From Hymenoscyphus infarciens (taxonomy: Eukaryota > Ascomycota > Leotiomycetes > Helotiales > Helotiaceae): 64,000 nt of DNA. Positions 47,970-60,900 of the stretch are shown one piece after another. The stretch lies in assembly GCA_001414345.1 (NCBI GenBank), contig LLCB01000008.1:596097-660096 (forward strand), read 5' to 3'. Numbering within the stretch: the first letter of the stretch is position 1; every line of letters begins with the position of its first letter. The notes under the pieces were generated by a model. That model ran no database searches. It had not been told where the DNA came from and saw only the letters and a program-made list of their open reading frames with translations. A program made the translations under genes and the position numbers.

Positions 47970-48407
47970 TATAATAGTACGCTATCCTAGATTAATATAT
48001 AATAGTACTACTATGAATTATCAGTATTTATGAAACTACTAATACTTTTAAGTACTACTAATACTTCTAGACTAAGATTATAAATAACTAATACTTATAT
48101 AAGCGAAGTACTAAAAGTATTAATATCTGATATTTATATATAGAAGAGATTAAGGTTTAGATATTATATATTTAGCTTTTCAGCTCTTATTATTTAGTAT
48201 TAGCTATATTAGATAGAGCTTAGTTATTATTATTATTAGAACTTAGAAGCTTCTAATCTCTTATATATAGACGTTTATATTTAGTATAAAAGAGAGATAG
48301 TTTATTATTTTCTTCTATATTAGTACCTAGTATTTATATATATTATTCTATTCTAAACATACTCTTATATACCTTTTTACTAGTAGTATATATTTCATAC
48401 TATTATA
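47970..48407 (+). repeat. 5' LTR of gypsy copy B
   Basis: It starts TATAATAGTACGCTATCC and ends CATACTATTATA. The less mutated equivalent in the element at 54597-56982 (reverse strand) ends CGTGCCGTTACA at the same position, showing the C-to-T and G-to-A direction of change. Confidence 0.75.
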
Positions 48408-51400
48408 TAAAAATAATAAACTCTTCTTTACTAGTAATAGTATTTATAATATCTCCTTTAAGCTTATTATTACTCTTTATTTTAAAGTCGATTTAGCCTA
48501 GATTTAAACTATTATAATAGTATTCTTAAAGAGCTAGGATTCTAAAGATCTCTTAGATAGCTAGTAATACTAGAGTTTAGTATCTATATAGATAGCTAGT
48601 AAAAATTATATATTATATATTAAGAGATTAGAATATACTAAGTGTTTCTGAGAATTCTAATAACTCTCTTAGTATAAAGACTACTATACTCGATTTAGAT
48701 AGTTAATATACTATAGTTATCTAAAAGACTCTTAAATCAACCTCTTTATCTCTCTTAAATTAATATTTAATATATTAGAATCTAGAACGACTCTAGGTCT
48801 TTTCTAAGCTCTACTTCTAAGTATAGAGCCTCTCTTTAAAGAAGAAAGTTAAGCTTTTAAAAAAGGTCTCTAACTTAGTACTATACCTCTAAGAATACTA
48901 AGAAGCCTAAGAATAATAAAGGTAAAAGCTTAGTACCTAGAAGCTAGAGAGATTAATAAGACTTCTCTAATATAGATAAGATATAGAGTATAATTTAAGC
49001 TATAGAGGCTAAATATTAAGAAAAAGAAGAGAGAATCTTAGAGTAAGATAATTAGATCGCCTAATTATTAGACTTAATATAGTAAATTAGTTAATAACTA
49101 CTAAATAATAGCTAAAGTCTAAGTCTTATCTAACTAATATGAATACCTTCTTCTATCTCTTTAAACTATTATTAAGTATAAAACTCTACCTTTAATATTC
49201 CTTTCTTATAATAACCTACTCTATACCTATAACTTAAAAGTACTCTAAAAGCCTTTTAACTTATTAAAAGTAAGATTATAGAGAAAATTAAACCTTTAGA
49301 TAATAGTACTTTACTTATATATAAGTAATAGAGAATATTAGTATATAATTAACTCTATATAAACGCTAACTACTATTAAATACTTTTAACTTATAAAACT
49401 CTTATTTAGAAGATAATAACGAAACTTACTTAGAACTACTTAGAGCTCTAATATAAGTCTAATATAAGTAAGATAATATTTAAAGATTATAAAGAAATAA
49501 TTAAACTTCTTAATACTTACTATCTAACTAGTTATAAAAAGAAGAATACTTAGAACACCTTTTAGTCTCTTTAGATAGAATAGAAAGGTTATATAGAAGA
49601 AAGTTTTTTAGAATTTAAAAGTTACTTTTTAAGTATAGTAATACTTAGAAAGGTATTAGAATAAGATAAATTCTACTATATATAAGAGAAGCTTATACCT
49701 TAGCTTAGAAACCTATTAGTTAGAAGTAAAAGACACTAGAATACTAATTTTAATAAGATAGTAAAAGACTTTTTATTTATAAATAAAGAATAATACTAAA
49801 ATACTAAGTTATATATAACTAGTATAATAAGTATAGAAAAACTAGTAGTAATAAGCTCTTTATATTAAAAGCTAAATACTAACTAATCCTTATCTAGTTT
49901 ATCTATAAAACTTTTACTACTCTTATATAGACTCTATTTTATCTCTTAGAAGACTTCTTAAACTCCTAAGCCTTCTTCTACTAGTAAAAGATTAAAGACT
50001 TCGTTTATAAACTAATTCCTTACTAATATAAAATATTATAATTATAAGAAACTTAGATATATTAAGCCTAACTACTTTAATCTACTTAGTATTAATAAAA
50101 TAGATAATTAACTTAAGAAAGAATAAGAATCTAAAGAGTACTCTAACTTTAATCTAAGTTAGAAGGAAAATAAAGAGACTTAAGTAAAAATACCTTCCTA
50201 GGCCTATATAAGTATAATCTAACTAGACTTAATCTTTCTAAGCTTATAAAAGGAAAACAGTTTCTTATAAATACTACTCTTAGTATATAAAGATATAGTA
50301 TTAAATTATAAGCTTTAGTAGATATAGAAGTAAATAAGTACCTATTTCTAAATTAACTTCTAATACTATACTTATCTAAAGTAATAGGTTTAAAGATTTA
50401 GAGATTACTATATATAGTATCTATTTATAGATATAATAATAGTATTAAAAGCTAAATAACTTAGTTTATATAACTATATCTAAATATTAATAAACGTTAT
50501 ATTCTTAACTACTTCTTTATTATCTTAAACCTTAAATAATAAGACCTAATTATTAGTAATAAGTAGTTAAACTATTTTAAAGTCTTTCTTAACCTCTTAA
50601 AGAACTAGATTACTTAGCTAGTTAACTACCTCTTAACTCTTTACTTTAGTAAGAATTTTTACTTTTACTTTCTAACTAAAACTAGAAATCTATTTTAAAT
50701 CACTAGTTAGATATAAATTAAAGAGAATATATAATCTATTAATAAGAAAAACATAAAAAAGATAGACTTATAAATATAGCTAAGTTATTACTTCTATCTA
50801 TAATAATACCTCCTAAGATTTTAATATCTAACTCTAGTCTAAAGCCTTTATAAACTACTAATATAGCCTTAAAAGGCTAGACTCTATACTCTTTTATTAG
50901 CGAAATAAGTATAAATACTATATATTTTAATATAAAAGAACCTAACTTAGAATTCTATATAACTAGTATCTATAAGCTAGATTAGATTATTAACGAAAGA
51001 TTAGCTTCTTTTTAAGACAACGATAATATAAGAGCTCTAATATAAGCCTAACTCCTAAAATATTACTTATCTTATAAAGATATATTCTTAAAAGTAGCTT
51101 TTAATAAGCTCTCTTCTTACTATAAATATAACTATAAAATTACTTTAAATAAACTACTTCTTAACTCCTTTTTACTTCTATATTAATAGTTAACTATAGA
51201 GCTTAAAGCTATAAAGGAGTATTTTATAGAGAACCTAGATAAGAGGTTTATTATTAATAGTAATAGCTCTTTTACCTCTTTAGTACTCTTTATTAAAAAG
51301 GCTAATAATAATAAGTTATAGTTCTATATTAATTATAAGAAGTTAAATACTCTAATCTAAAATAATCTCTATCTAATCTCTTATATTAATAAGCTTCTTT

Positions 51401-54189
51401 CTAAGATAAGAATAGCTAAAATCTTTACTAAGTTAGATATAAGATAAGCTTTCTATTATATCTAAATAGATCTTAACTTAGAAGAGATAATCACGTTTAG
51501 AACTAGATATAGTATATATAAATATAAGATTCTCTCTTTTAGACTCTATAATAGCCTCGCTACCTATTAACGTTATATAAACGACGTCTTAATTAACTAT
51601 CTAAACAACTTCTATATCGTCTACGTAGACGATATTTTATTTAGATACTATTAAAGAATATAAGAAATAGATTAAGAAGGTTCTAAATTAGCTTTAAGAA
51701 GTAGAACTTTAGATAGATATTAAGAAAAGTAAATTTAGTATTACTAAAGTTAAATACTTAAGATTTATCTTAACTATAAAAGAACTTAAAGTTAACTCTA
51801 AAAAGGTAAAGCCTTTATAAAACTAGGTTTAACCTAATACTATAATAAGTATAAAGTCTTATTTAGGATTTATAAGATTTTATAGATAATTTATTAAAGG
51901 TTATACTAAAATTACTAAACTCTTAACTATAATAATACGCTCTATAGAGCCGTTTTTATAAACACTTAAATATAAAAGAGCTTTTAAAGTATTAAAGACT
52001 AAGCTACTTATAATTTAAACCTTATACTACTTTAACTCTAATTATAATATAAAGCTAGAAATAGACTCTTTAGAAGAAGTAATAGTAAGTATATTCTTAT
52101 AATAGTATAATAGCCTTTAATACTCTATTAAGTTCTACTTACACGTTCTAATCAACTACGAATTAAACTAGGAGATCTATAATAAAGAGCTATCTACTAT
52201 TATAAAAGCTTTTAAGAAATAGTACTCTAAACTTATATTATATTAGAAGTGTATTAATATCTATTTAAACTATAGATTATTAGAATACTTTATAATAACT
52301 AAGCTACTTATAGCTAAGTAAGTCTAATAGATAGAGTTCTTATTAGACTTTAACTTTTAGAGTAAATTTATAGCTAGCTCTATAAAGAGTAATTAAAAAG
52401 TAGATATATTAACTTAATATAAATAAGACTTAAAAACCTATAATTAAGCTAAATTAGATAGCTCCTTATATACTCTTTTAAGACCTAATTACTTAAACTC
52501 TTAAATTAATACTAAACTTACTTAAACCTTTTTATAAGAATAGTCTATATCTCTTAATATAATTTAGTTAAACGTTATTCTAGGAATAAGTTTAAATATA
52601 ATTTAAAAGTTAAAAGAAGATAACTTATACTCCTTTTAGAAAGAACGTTATAAACTTCTAAATAGATACTACCTTTTATTAGATAATTTACTACTCTTTA
52701 AAGATCGACTTTATATTTAAAAGAATACTAAACTCTATATAAAACTAATTAAAGAAGTCTATAACTAAGCATCTAGTACTTATTTACGTATAAAAAAGAT
52801 ATACTAGTTATTAGTATAATACTACTACTAAGCTAGAATAGTTTTAGACTATAAGAGGTATATAGTAAATTATTAAGCTTATAAATACTCCTATTTTTAA
52901 TAAACTAAGTAATAAGGCTTTCTTTACTCTCTACTTATACTCGACTATCTTATATAATATTTATATATAGACTTTAAATTGTTTTTAAAAGATAAATATA
53001 GATTTAATACTATATTAGTATTTATTAACTAACTTAGAAAAGATTTAGTATTAATATCTTACTACTTAACTATAGATATTAAAAGACTAGCTAAACTCTT
53101 TATTTAATAAATTTACTATTTTAACTACTATTCTAAATTAATTATATCTAATTAAGAACCTTAATTTATATTATTATTTTAGATTAAATTTTATTAAATA
53201 ATTAGTATTAAGCTTAAGCTTAGTACTACCTACTATAAAGAGATAGATAGATAGAGATAATAAACTAATATATTAATTAGAGACTAAGGCCTTTTATAAC
53301 CTACTATTAAGATAACTAGAGTAAATGAATCTCTTTAATAGATAGAGTATAAATAACATTTCTATACTTATCTATTAGTAGAACTCTTTATTAGCTTAAA
53401 TTTAGACTTAATCGAAGAACTTTATAGAACTAGAACACGCTAAAGACTTTAATTCCCTAGAAATAACTTAACTATAATAAAGTAGTAAAAGTAGCCTAAT
53501 ATATATACTCTACTTAAAAGATAGCTAAAGATAATATAAGTAAAGCCTAGTAAAGAATAGAGAATAGTATAAATTAATACTAAAGAGCTATTAACTAAGA
53601 TGTTAGAGATAAAGTCTACTTATTAACTAAGAACCTTAAAATAAATCGTTCTAGTTAAAAGCTTACTAAATAGTAGATAGAACCTTTTAAAATACTAGAT
53701 TATATAAAATACTTCTATAGATTAAAACTTTCTAAAGATTTATTAATTTATAATGTTTTCATCTCTAATATACTTTTAAAGGATTTAAAAACTCTTTTAC
53801 TAGAATAAGAGACTTTAGAGCCTCTATTAGATATTATTAAAGATATATAAGAATAAAAGATATAAGAAATACTTAATAGTAGACTTTTTAAAAAATAGCT
53901 ATAATATTAAGTAAAATAAGTTAGATATAATTCAAATCCTACTTAGTATTTTATAAATAATTTTCAAGGTTTACTCTATTATCTAAGAGACTTTTATACT
54001 AAATATCTAGAAGAGCTAGGACTATTCTAACTCTTATCTAAATAGATTAATATATAAGAATTAGATAAGAATAAAGGAGTTAATTTATAAAACTCTATTA
54101 ATACTCTCTAATTCTAGTTACTTTTAATAAAGAACTTATAATAAAAACCTAAGATAAAATACTAACTAGTAAGAATATTTAAAGTTAAT
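47970..54189 (+). mobile_element. RIP-degraded Ty3/gypsy retrotransposon, copy B
   Basis: This is the same element as copy A, in the opposite direction. The 5' LTR (47970-48407) is followed by a leader and gag. A zinc-knuckle relic at about 50036-50085 reads YNYKKLRYIKPNY, the CCHC Cys and His residues having become Tyr. Reverse transcriptase relics are FTKLDIR-AFYYI (51430-51470) and the polymerase box YVYVDDIL (about 51619-51642). RNase H and integrase relics follow to about 53870. No 3' LTR is recognised. The block ends against the LTR at 54190. Every domain is full of stops. Confidence 0.88.
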
Positions 54190-54371
54190 TGTCGGTATAT
54201 ATTTAAGAGTAAATAGCGATTCAGATTAGTATACGTAGGTATACGTACTTCTCGCTTAAGAGCTACTTAAGTAGGCATCGTAGACATCGTAGCTAGCTTT
54301 ACTCGGTATATACGAACGATAATATAACTCTTTTTGTATTACTTTTATAACTATAAGTTATACTAATACTA
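54190..54371. repeat. LTR 1 of element C
   Basis: It begins TGTCGGTATATATTT and matches 58775-58956 with transition differences. Confidence 0.75.
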
Positions 54372-54596
54372 AGTAGTAGACGTATAGATTAGATACTTAG
54401 TTACTTCGTATATTTCTACTATAGATATACTTATATAAAAGTAAACTTGATATTACTAGTAGACTCCCCTTCTCTGATTATAACTCCTTCTACTGTTTAA
54501 TAACTTTTTGATAATATACTATAAACGCTTCTTAAGATAGAGAGCGCCGATTATAAATACTAACCTCTTACCGACTCTCTACCTCTCTCTAAGAGA

Positions 54597-54888
54597 TGTA
54601 ACGGCACGAAATACACACTACAGGAGAAGAGGCATATGGGAGTGCGTTCGAGACTGAATGACGTATGTAAATACTAGGCTCTGATACGGAAGAAAAGGAA
54701 AAACTATCCCTCTTCTACTCTAGGAGTAGGCTACTATATACAAGAGGTTCGGACTAAAAGGTCCGAAACCGACCAACGTCATACGTCGCCTACATAACCT
54801 TCCTAAAACAGACAATGTAAGACAACAACTGCCGAAACCCCATACGTGGCAGGTACTCCCAGCTATCTAGGATGACGGCATGCCGTCA
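54597..54888 (-). repeat. LTR of young element (left copy)
   Basis: It starts TGTAACGGCACG and ends in the near-palindrome TGACGGCATGCCGTCA. It appears identical to 56691-56982. Confidence 0.93.
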
Positions 54889-56332
54889 CATCCCCCTCCC
54901 TTGAAAAAGACTCGTCCCGAGTCTTCTCTCTCTTATCGTTCAGGGTCGAATCGGGATGGTGTAAGTGTTATAACATTTGTCGGTTCGAAGATGTTGAACT
55001 TTGTCGTAAGCGAGACGAGATGTCGATTTTGGGTCCGAATCGTAACTGAACCAATTCGTAGATGCTTGCAAAAGAGACTTCGTTCCAATCCTTCTATATC
55101 AAAGCAAGCATTCTCTAAAAGAGTGTGGTCCGACCCGACTAGCAGCTCGGAGAAAGTTCAAAAAGTTCAAAAAGTTCAAAACAGAGTCGGAGGCGAATTC
55201 AGAGTAGAGTCGGAAGTCGTTCGGTCGAGAGGTGACGTTGAAGGTGACAGTGATAACTCAGTTAAGAGCTCACTTCGAGAGCGTACCGATTCGCATCTGA
55301 TTCGAGGAATGAAAAAAGAACTTCTGGCCCGGCCAGAAGTGAAAAGAAAGTAAAGAATGTAAGACTCTTATCAGAGTCGGTGGGGTTTCGGCTGGTCAAA
55401 TGAAGTTGATGCCGAAGTTGTCGTATTGCCTTGTTCCCTTCGAGGTACTTAAGGACTTAATCGTCATCTTCCGATTTCAAAGAAGAGTCGCTGTTGGATC
55501 GTAGGGAGTTCGGAGCTGGATGGGTATTCTGAACCGAAGTGTTTCTCAGCAAAGTTGTAATTCCAGCGTCTCTTAAGTGTAGCAGACGCGTTTCGGAGCT
55601 GAGGTGTGTGTCCCACATATAGAAGAACCGTTCCAATTCCCTCCGAGTATGGCCGTACTCGAAAAGCGAACGTTTCTTCAGCGTAATCTTCTCCTAATTC
55701 CACTTCCATCTCTTTCAACTTCCATCTCTTTTAACCTTTGTACCGGCGGGGACTCGGTCCGTAACCGCAGTTATTTTGAATGTTCGCTGGTAGAGGTTCG
55801 AGGGAGGTTCAGAGTGGAGTCGGATGATGTTCGGTCGGGATTCAGTGATAACTCAGCTAAGAGCTCACTTCTTTGGTCCTGATAGAAAGCGTATTTCGAC
55901 CGATTCGTATCCGATTCTAGGGTTGGGAAGTGGTAGGAAGGCATCAGGGGCAGCGGTGTCCCTTAAGCGAAAGAGGTCTGAATTCGGGCAAGCAAAGGAG
56001 GGTCGAATGAGGGTCGGATCGGTGAGGGTTCGGAGAGGGTTCAGAGGTGTTTTTGATTGTTGACTTCGAAGTTCGCTTGTAACTTTGGTCCTCCATCTCT
56101 CGGTTGACCGATCGTTTTGTCCTTTATGTTCTTTGCCTCTATCTCGTCCACCTATTATCCGCATATCGTCCGAATTTGGGAAGGTTGTCTTTGGGGGCTG
56201 AGCCCTTGTTGTTTCGGCGTGCGGTTGCGGGTCGGAGAGGGTTCAGAGGGTCTTTTGAAAAGGGGGGGTGGCCCTGGAAGGTCGTTCAACGCCTCGTGGC
56301 GGAACTGGGTTCGACATTTCGAAGATGTCGGT

Positions 56333-56353
56333 GGGGGGGGGGGGGGGGGGGGG
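56333..56353 (+). repeat. Homopolymer of 21 G
   Basis: An unbroken G run lies inside the young LTR element, following GAAGATGTCGGT. It could form a G-quadruplex, or its length could be a sequencing artefact. Confidence 0.9.
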
Positions 56354-56690
56354 TAAGATCAGATTCGGAAGCCTTCCGGATGACTTTGTATGTCGACTTA
56401 TTCACCGAACCTGTGTGCAGCAGTCCCTGCACGGAGAGGGTTATTAGAAGCCTCTGAAACACTCAGCGTATTCCTGCTTCCTTGACGTGCAAAACACGCT
56501 TTTTACCAGCTGTCTGTACAGACACCAAACCCTGGTGTCACTGGCCGTCCGGGAGATCTCTGGAATCCCGGCTATTTGAGGATGGCGTCGTTCGGGTCCG
56601 ATTCTGGCCTGAAAAAGAAACAAAAGCGACGACAAGCTCGAAGAGATATTATAAATGCCGTCACCGGCGAAGTAGAGTTTTTCCTTTTTA

Positions 56691-56982
56691 TGTAACGGCA
56701 CGAAATACACACTACAGGAGAAGAGGCATATGGGAGTGCGTTCGAGACTGAATGACGTATGTAAATACTAGGCTCTGATACGGAAGAAAAGGAAAAACTA
56801 TCCCTCTTCTACTCTAGGAGTAGGCTACTATATACAAGAGGTTCGGACTAAAAGGTCCGAAACCGACCAACGTCATACGTCGCCTACATAACCTTCCTAA
56901 AACAGACAATGTAAGACAACAACTGCCGAAACCCCATACGTGGCAGGTACTCCCAGCTATCTAGGATGACGGCATGCCGTCA
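56691..56982 (-). repeat. LTR of young element (right copy)
   Basis: It has the same length and apparently the same sequence as 54597-54888. On the minus strand this is the 5' LTR. Confidence 0.93.
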
Positions 56983-57711
56983 TAAGAGACCTCTTAAACG
57001 CCTACTATATATAAAATTATTAGTACTAATACTTTCGATTCGATAAACTATAAACGCTTCTTAAGATAGGAAGCGCTAATTACTACCTCTAACCTTCTAC
57101 CTCTTTTTAAGATAATTTATACTATCTAAGATATTTAAAACCCGATAACGACATCTATTACGATATAGCGGATATACTAACTCTAATAGAAGAGACGATA
57201 TATACCGCTAAAAGAGAAGAGGAGTACGCTAAAGGAGAGAACGAAGACCTTCTTCTTTAGAACGAATTTTAAGTAGACTTTAAAAAATAGAATTAAGATG
57301 AATTCGCTAAGATCTACTGATCTACTACTACTAAGTTATAATAGACGCTTCGTAGTAGAGGTGTATAAGTCGAGATAGATAGGTATACTAGTACTTAGGT
57401 ACTATATAATACTACTACCGAGGTTAACGAAACTAAGTAGTTAGACGAAGAATTAAAAGATATAGTATTAGAAGGAGCTAGTATTAAATACTTTAGTTCC
57501 TATTATAAATATATAGTAGAATACGCTAAAAGATAATAAAAGCTATAGTAATAATAACTATAACTTCTATAACCTCTATAACCTCTATAATAATAACCTC
57601 TAGCTAAAAATATTACTTAAAGTACTTGATCTAATATAAAGGCTAGAGACGAAGCTTTGTAAGTATCTACTATATAATAGTAATAGTATCTAGCCTCTTT
57701 AAATACTGCTA

Positions 57712-57889
57712 GTAATAACTTCGACGATCTCTTCGTCGACCTAGGTCTATTATATGCCGCCTAACCTCTAATCTAACCCCTAGGTCTACTAAAAGATAAC
57801 TATACCTCTTTTAATAACGATGCTATTACTAATGACTTCGACGATCCTCTCGCCGACCTAGGTCTATTATATACTACCTAAACTTAAGA
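57712..57889 (+). repeat. Two-copy duplication, 116-bp spacing
   Basis: ACTTCGACGAT followed by GACCTAGGTCTATTATAT occurs at 57718 and again at 57834. In one frame both read FDD...DLGLLY, so this may be a remnant of a repetitive protein in element C. Confidence 0.75.
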
Positions 57890-58200
57890 TAATAGAGTCG
57901 AGAATAAGAACTATATCGTAGTACTACTAGGCGGTTCTATAAAGTTTTAATCTATAGTTGTAAAACTATACTCTTTTAAAACTTCTTAAACTTTTAGAAT
58001 AGCACTAGCGGATAGAGGAATTTCTAGAACGATACTATTAAATAATCTATCGATTAATCTAACGAATAATCTAATACTATAAACTTATAAAAAAGAGAGA
58101 GCTTTTAAAGTATGCCTGGGTAGGTAAGATGTTGAATAATAGACCCCTTCTTAATATCGACTTTATTATTCACTCTCTCTCTAATATCGATATCGACTTT

Positions 58201-58380
58201 GTTATTTAGAAGTTCTTTAAGACGCTAATATCCTAGAACTCTTTTCAGAACCGCTCTAGAGTTATTTAGAGGTTTATTAGAATGCTAATATCCTAAAACC
58301 CCTTTCAGAACCGCTCTAGAGTTATTTAGAAGTTTATTAAGACGCTAATATCCTAGAACCTCTTTCGAAACCGCCTTAGA
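58201..58380 (+). repeat. 60-bp tandem repeat, three units
   Basis: Units start exactly at 58201, 58261 and 58321 with GTTATTTAGA and share GCTAATATCCTA and CTCTAGA-like ends. The period is a multiple of three, so the source was probably a coding repeat of 20 residues. Confidence 0.92.
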
Positions 58381-58774
58381 AGCGCGGACGTAGCTAACTC
58401 TAAAAGCTTCCGAGGCCTCTAAGTAACTTCTAATTCAAAGTATTATTCTAAGAGTTAGACACTTTAGATATTAAAACCTTTATCTCTAATTTAAGCGATA
58501 GTAATAACTTCGACATTCTTATCGAACGTCTAGAGTATAATCGGTGTTAAGACGATCTTAGCAGAGGCCTACTAATACGAAGAAATATATACTTCAATCT
58601 AGGTTAATACGAATAAGCTAGATATGTAGAATAGAATAAGAGATAATAGAGGATAGAAATAGAGCCTCCTTATTAGCTAAGGACAGGGAATAGAGGGCTC
58701 TGATTAGTTAGATTAGATAGGAGATTTTAATGATTTTTAGAGTACTAACTTCTCTCGTTTTAAAGAAGTGCTAG

Positions 58775-58956
58775 TGTTAGTATATATTTAAGAGTAAATA
58801 GCGATTTAGATTAGTATACGTAGGTATACGTGCTTCTTACTTAAGAGCTACTTAAGTAGATATCGTAGGCATCGTAGCTAGCTTTACTCGGTATATACGA
58901 ACGATAATATAACTCTTTTTACATCGCTTTTATAACTATAAGTTATATTAATATTA
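58775..58956. repeat. LTR 2 of element C
   Basis: This is the partner of 54190-54371. It begins TGTTAGTATATATTT. Confidence 0.75.
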
Positions 58957-60254
58957 ATAAAGTAAAGAACTAAGACTAAGTTACTACTAAAATAAGGCCT
59001 ATACTATCTCTTCTTTCTCTAACTTATTATTCTCTACTCTATTCTCTTAAGCGTAAAAAGCCTAAATCAGCTCTTCTTCTACCTCCTTCTTATAAGAACG
59101 CTTCTTACCTTAGTAACCTTCTATAATAGACTTAGAAGAGGACGCTTATAAACTTTTTAAGTAGGCCTTAAAAAGAACCTAAACCTAGGTTTAGACAAAG
59201 GTTCTATTCTCTATAATACTATATAAGAACTATTAAATATTAATATCTAAAACCTCTCTAATTAGTAAAAGATACTTATAATAACCTTAGTATAAAGTGT
59301 CTAAGTCTCTTTTAAGAGAGTAAACTATACTTTTAAACTATTCTTTAGTACCTTTATACTAGTAATAACTAACACCTTATCTAAGGCTTTAGTAGCTCTC
59401 TTAATCTCCTTCTTCTTCTTCTTAAGTTTAAGCTTATTAAACTCCTTCTCTATAAACCATAGTAACTACCTAAGTTAGAATAGATTTAGTATATATTTAG
59501 AATTAAACTTACTAAGATATATATAGTATTCTACTTAATATAGTACTTATACTTCTTTAACTTAGCTTTCTTAAAAGTATATATATAATCTCTATTTTAA
59601 GATTTTACTTAAAAGTACTAAATATAATAGACTTAGTAGATAGCTAGAAACGTACTAGAAGGATATAGAAGAGGCATTTTACTATATTAGATTAGCTCTA
59701 AATCAGGTATAATTAAGAGAGAAAAGACTTACTTTTATATATATATATAATATATATATATATTCTAAGAGATAAGTTAGTATATAAGAATATATCTAAT
59801 TAAAAGGTATTCTTACTATTTATATTATTTAGATAAAAAGAAAAGAAGAAGAGAAGTTAGAATTAAGGAAAAGTCGTCTACTACTATACTACTTATAATA
59901 ATAGCTATTACTTTATAATTATTATTTATTATTTAATAATTATTATTATAATATATAATAATAATAAGAATATAATAACTCTATAGTAGTATACTACTTT
60001 TTATCTAATAACTAATAATTAGCCTCTCTTCTATTTATATCTATTATTATATAGTATATAGTAGTAAATAAAGAGTAATTATCTCTTAAGTAATACTACT
60101 ACTAGCTACTAACTCTACTCTAACTACTAGATACTATAATAGTAAGATAAGTTATATTCTTTATAATAAATAGATAAATAATACTCTAGATAACCTAATA
60201 CTATGTCTAATCTTATCTAAAGACTTAGAATAAGTCTTTTTTAAGAGAGAGAGA
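58957..60254. other. AT-rich RIP-like sequence; nothing recognised
   Basis: It is TA-rich with stops in all frames. Probably an old transposon with no diagnostic motif left. Confidence 0.5.
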
Positions 60255-60579
60255 TATAATAGTCTACTATCTAAGCGATCCTAGATAGCTAAGAGTACTT
60301 ACTATATATAAGGTTTTAGTAGTTATTATCTTATATTATCTGTTTTAAGAAGGTTATATAGGTTCAGGTTTTTATATTAGCTAACGTATATTATTATTCG
60401 ATTTTAGACTCTTTTATACTATCTAAACCTCTTATATATAGTAGCTTACTCTTAGAGTTAGAAGAGAGATAGTTTTTCCTTTTCTTCTATATTAGAGCCT
60501 AGTATTTATATATATTATTCTATCTTAAGCGTACTTCTATATACCTCTTTAGTAGTAGTATATATTTCGTACTATTATA
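60255..60579 (+). repeat. Solo LTR of the gypsy family
   Basis: It begins TATAATAG and carries ATCCTAGATAGCT, TCTGTTTTAAGAAGGTTATA and a CGTACTATTATA end, all in the order of the reversed LTR at 54597. The leader that follows the LTR in copies A and B is absent on the right, so it looks solo. Confidence 0.7.
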
Positions 60580-60900
60580 CTTAATATAATATAATAAATA
60601 TCGTAGATCTCTCTAATATACTACTAGTAATATCGCTATATAAGTCTACTAATACTATAGTAAAGAAGATTTAAGAAAAACTATTCGACTATAATAACAC
60701 TCTTTTATTATCCTCTTCTACTATAATAATACTTATATACTCTTTATCTCTTACTAACTATAGCTATATACTTATATCTAAACTCTTTTTACTATATTCT
60801 TATAATATATTACTATACGAATAAAAGAAAGAATTCTAAATCTAATTCTAACCTCTTATTATCTTATTACTATCTAATAATTACCTGTTTTCCTAATTAG

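Larger units (their letters stand above)
54597..56982 (-). mobile_element. Young, un-RIPped, non-autonomous LTR retrotransposon nested in element C
   Basis: The two 292-bp LTRs (54597-54888, 56691-56982) look identical base for base and have TG...CA ends. A 7-bp TAAGAGA flanks both sides (54590-54596, 56983-56989). Base composition is normal, in sharp contrast to its surroundings. The LTR and the roughly 250 bp next to it (56440-56690, minus) align with the LTR and leader of gypsy copies A and B, so this is a relative transcribed on the minus strand. The remaining 1.5 kb matches nothing else here and has no reverse transcriptase or integrase. An open 84-codon minus frame at 55464-55718 and a 157-codon plus frame at 54880-55353 have no known domain. 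It carries internal direct repeats near 55194-55310 and 55808-55930. Confidence 0.85.
54190..58956. mobile_element. LTR element C with 182-bp LTRs, RIP-altered, host of a nested element
   Basis: Direct repeats at 54190-54371 and 58775-58956 share ATTTAAGAGTAAATAGCGAT and TATACGTAGGTATACGT and differ mostly by transitions. Without the nested insertion the element is about 2.4 kb, too short for a full pol, and I see no reverse transcriptase. The interior (56990-58770) carries two sets of short tandem duplications. The coding strand is undetermined. Confidence 0.75.
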
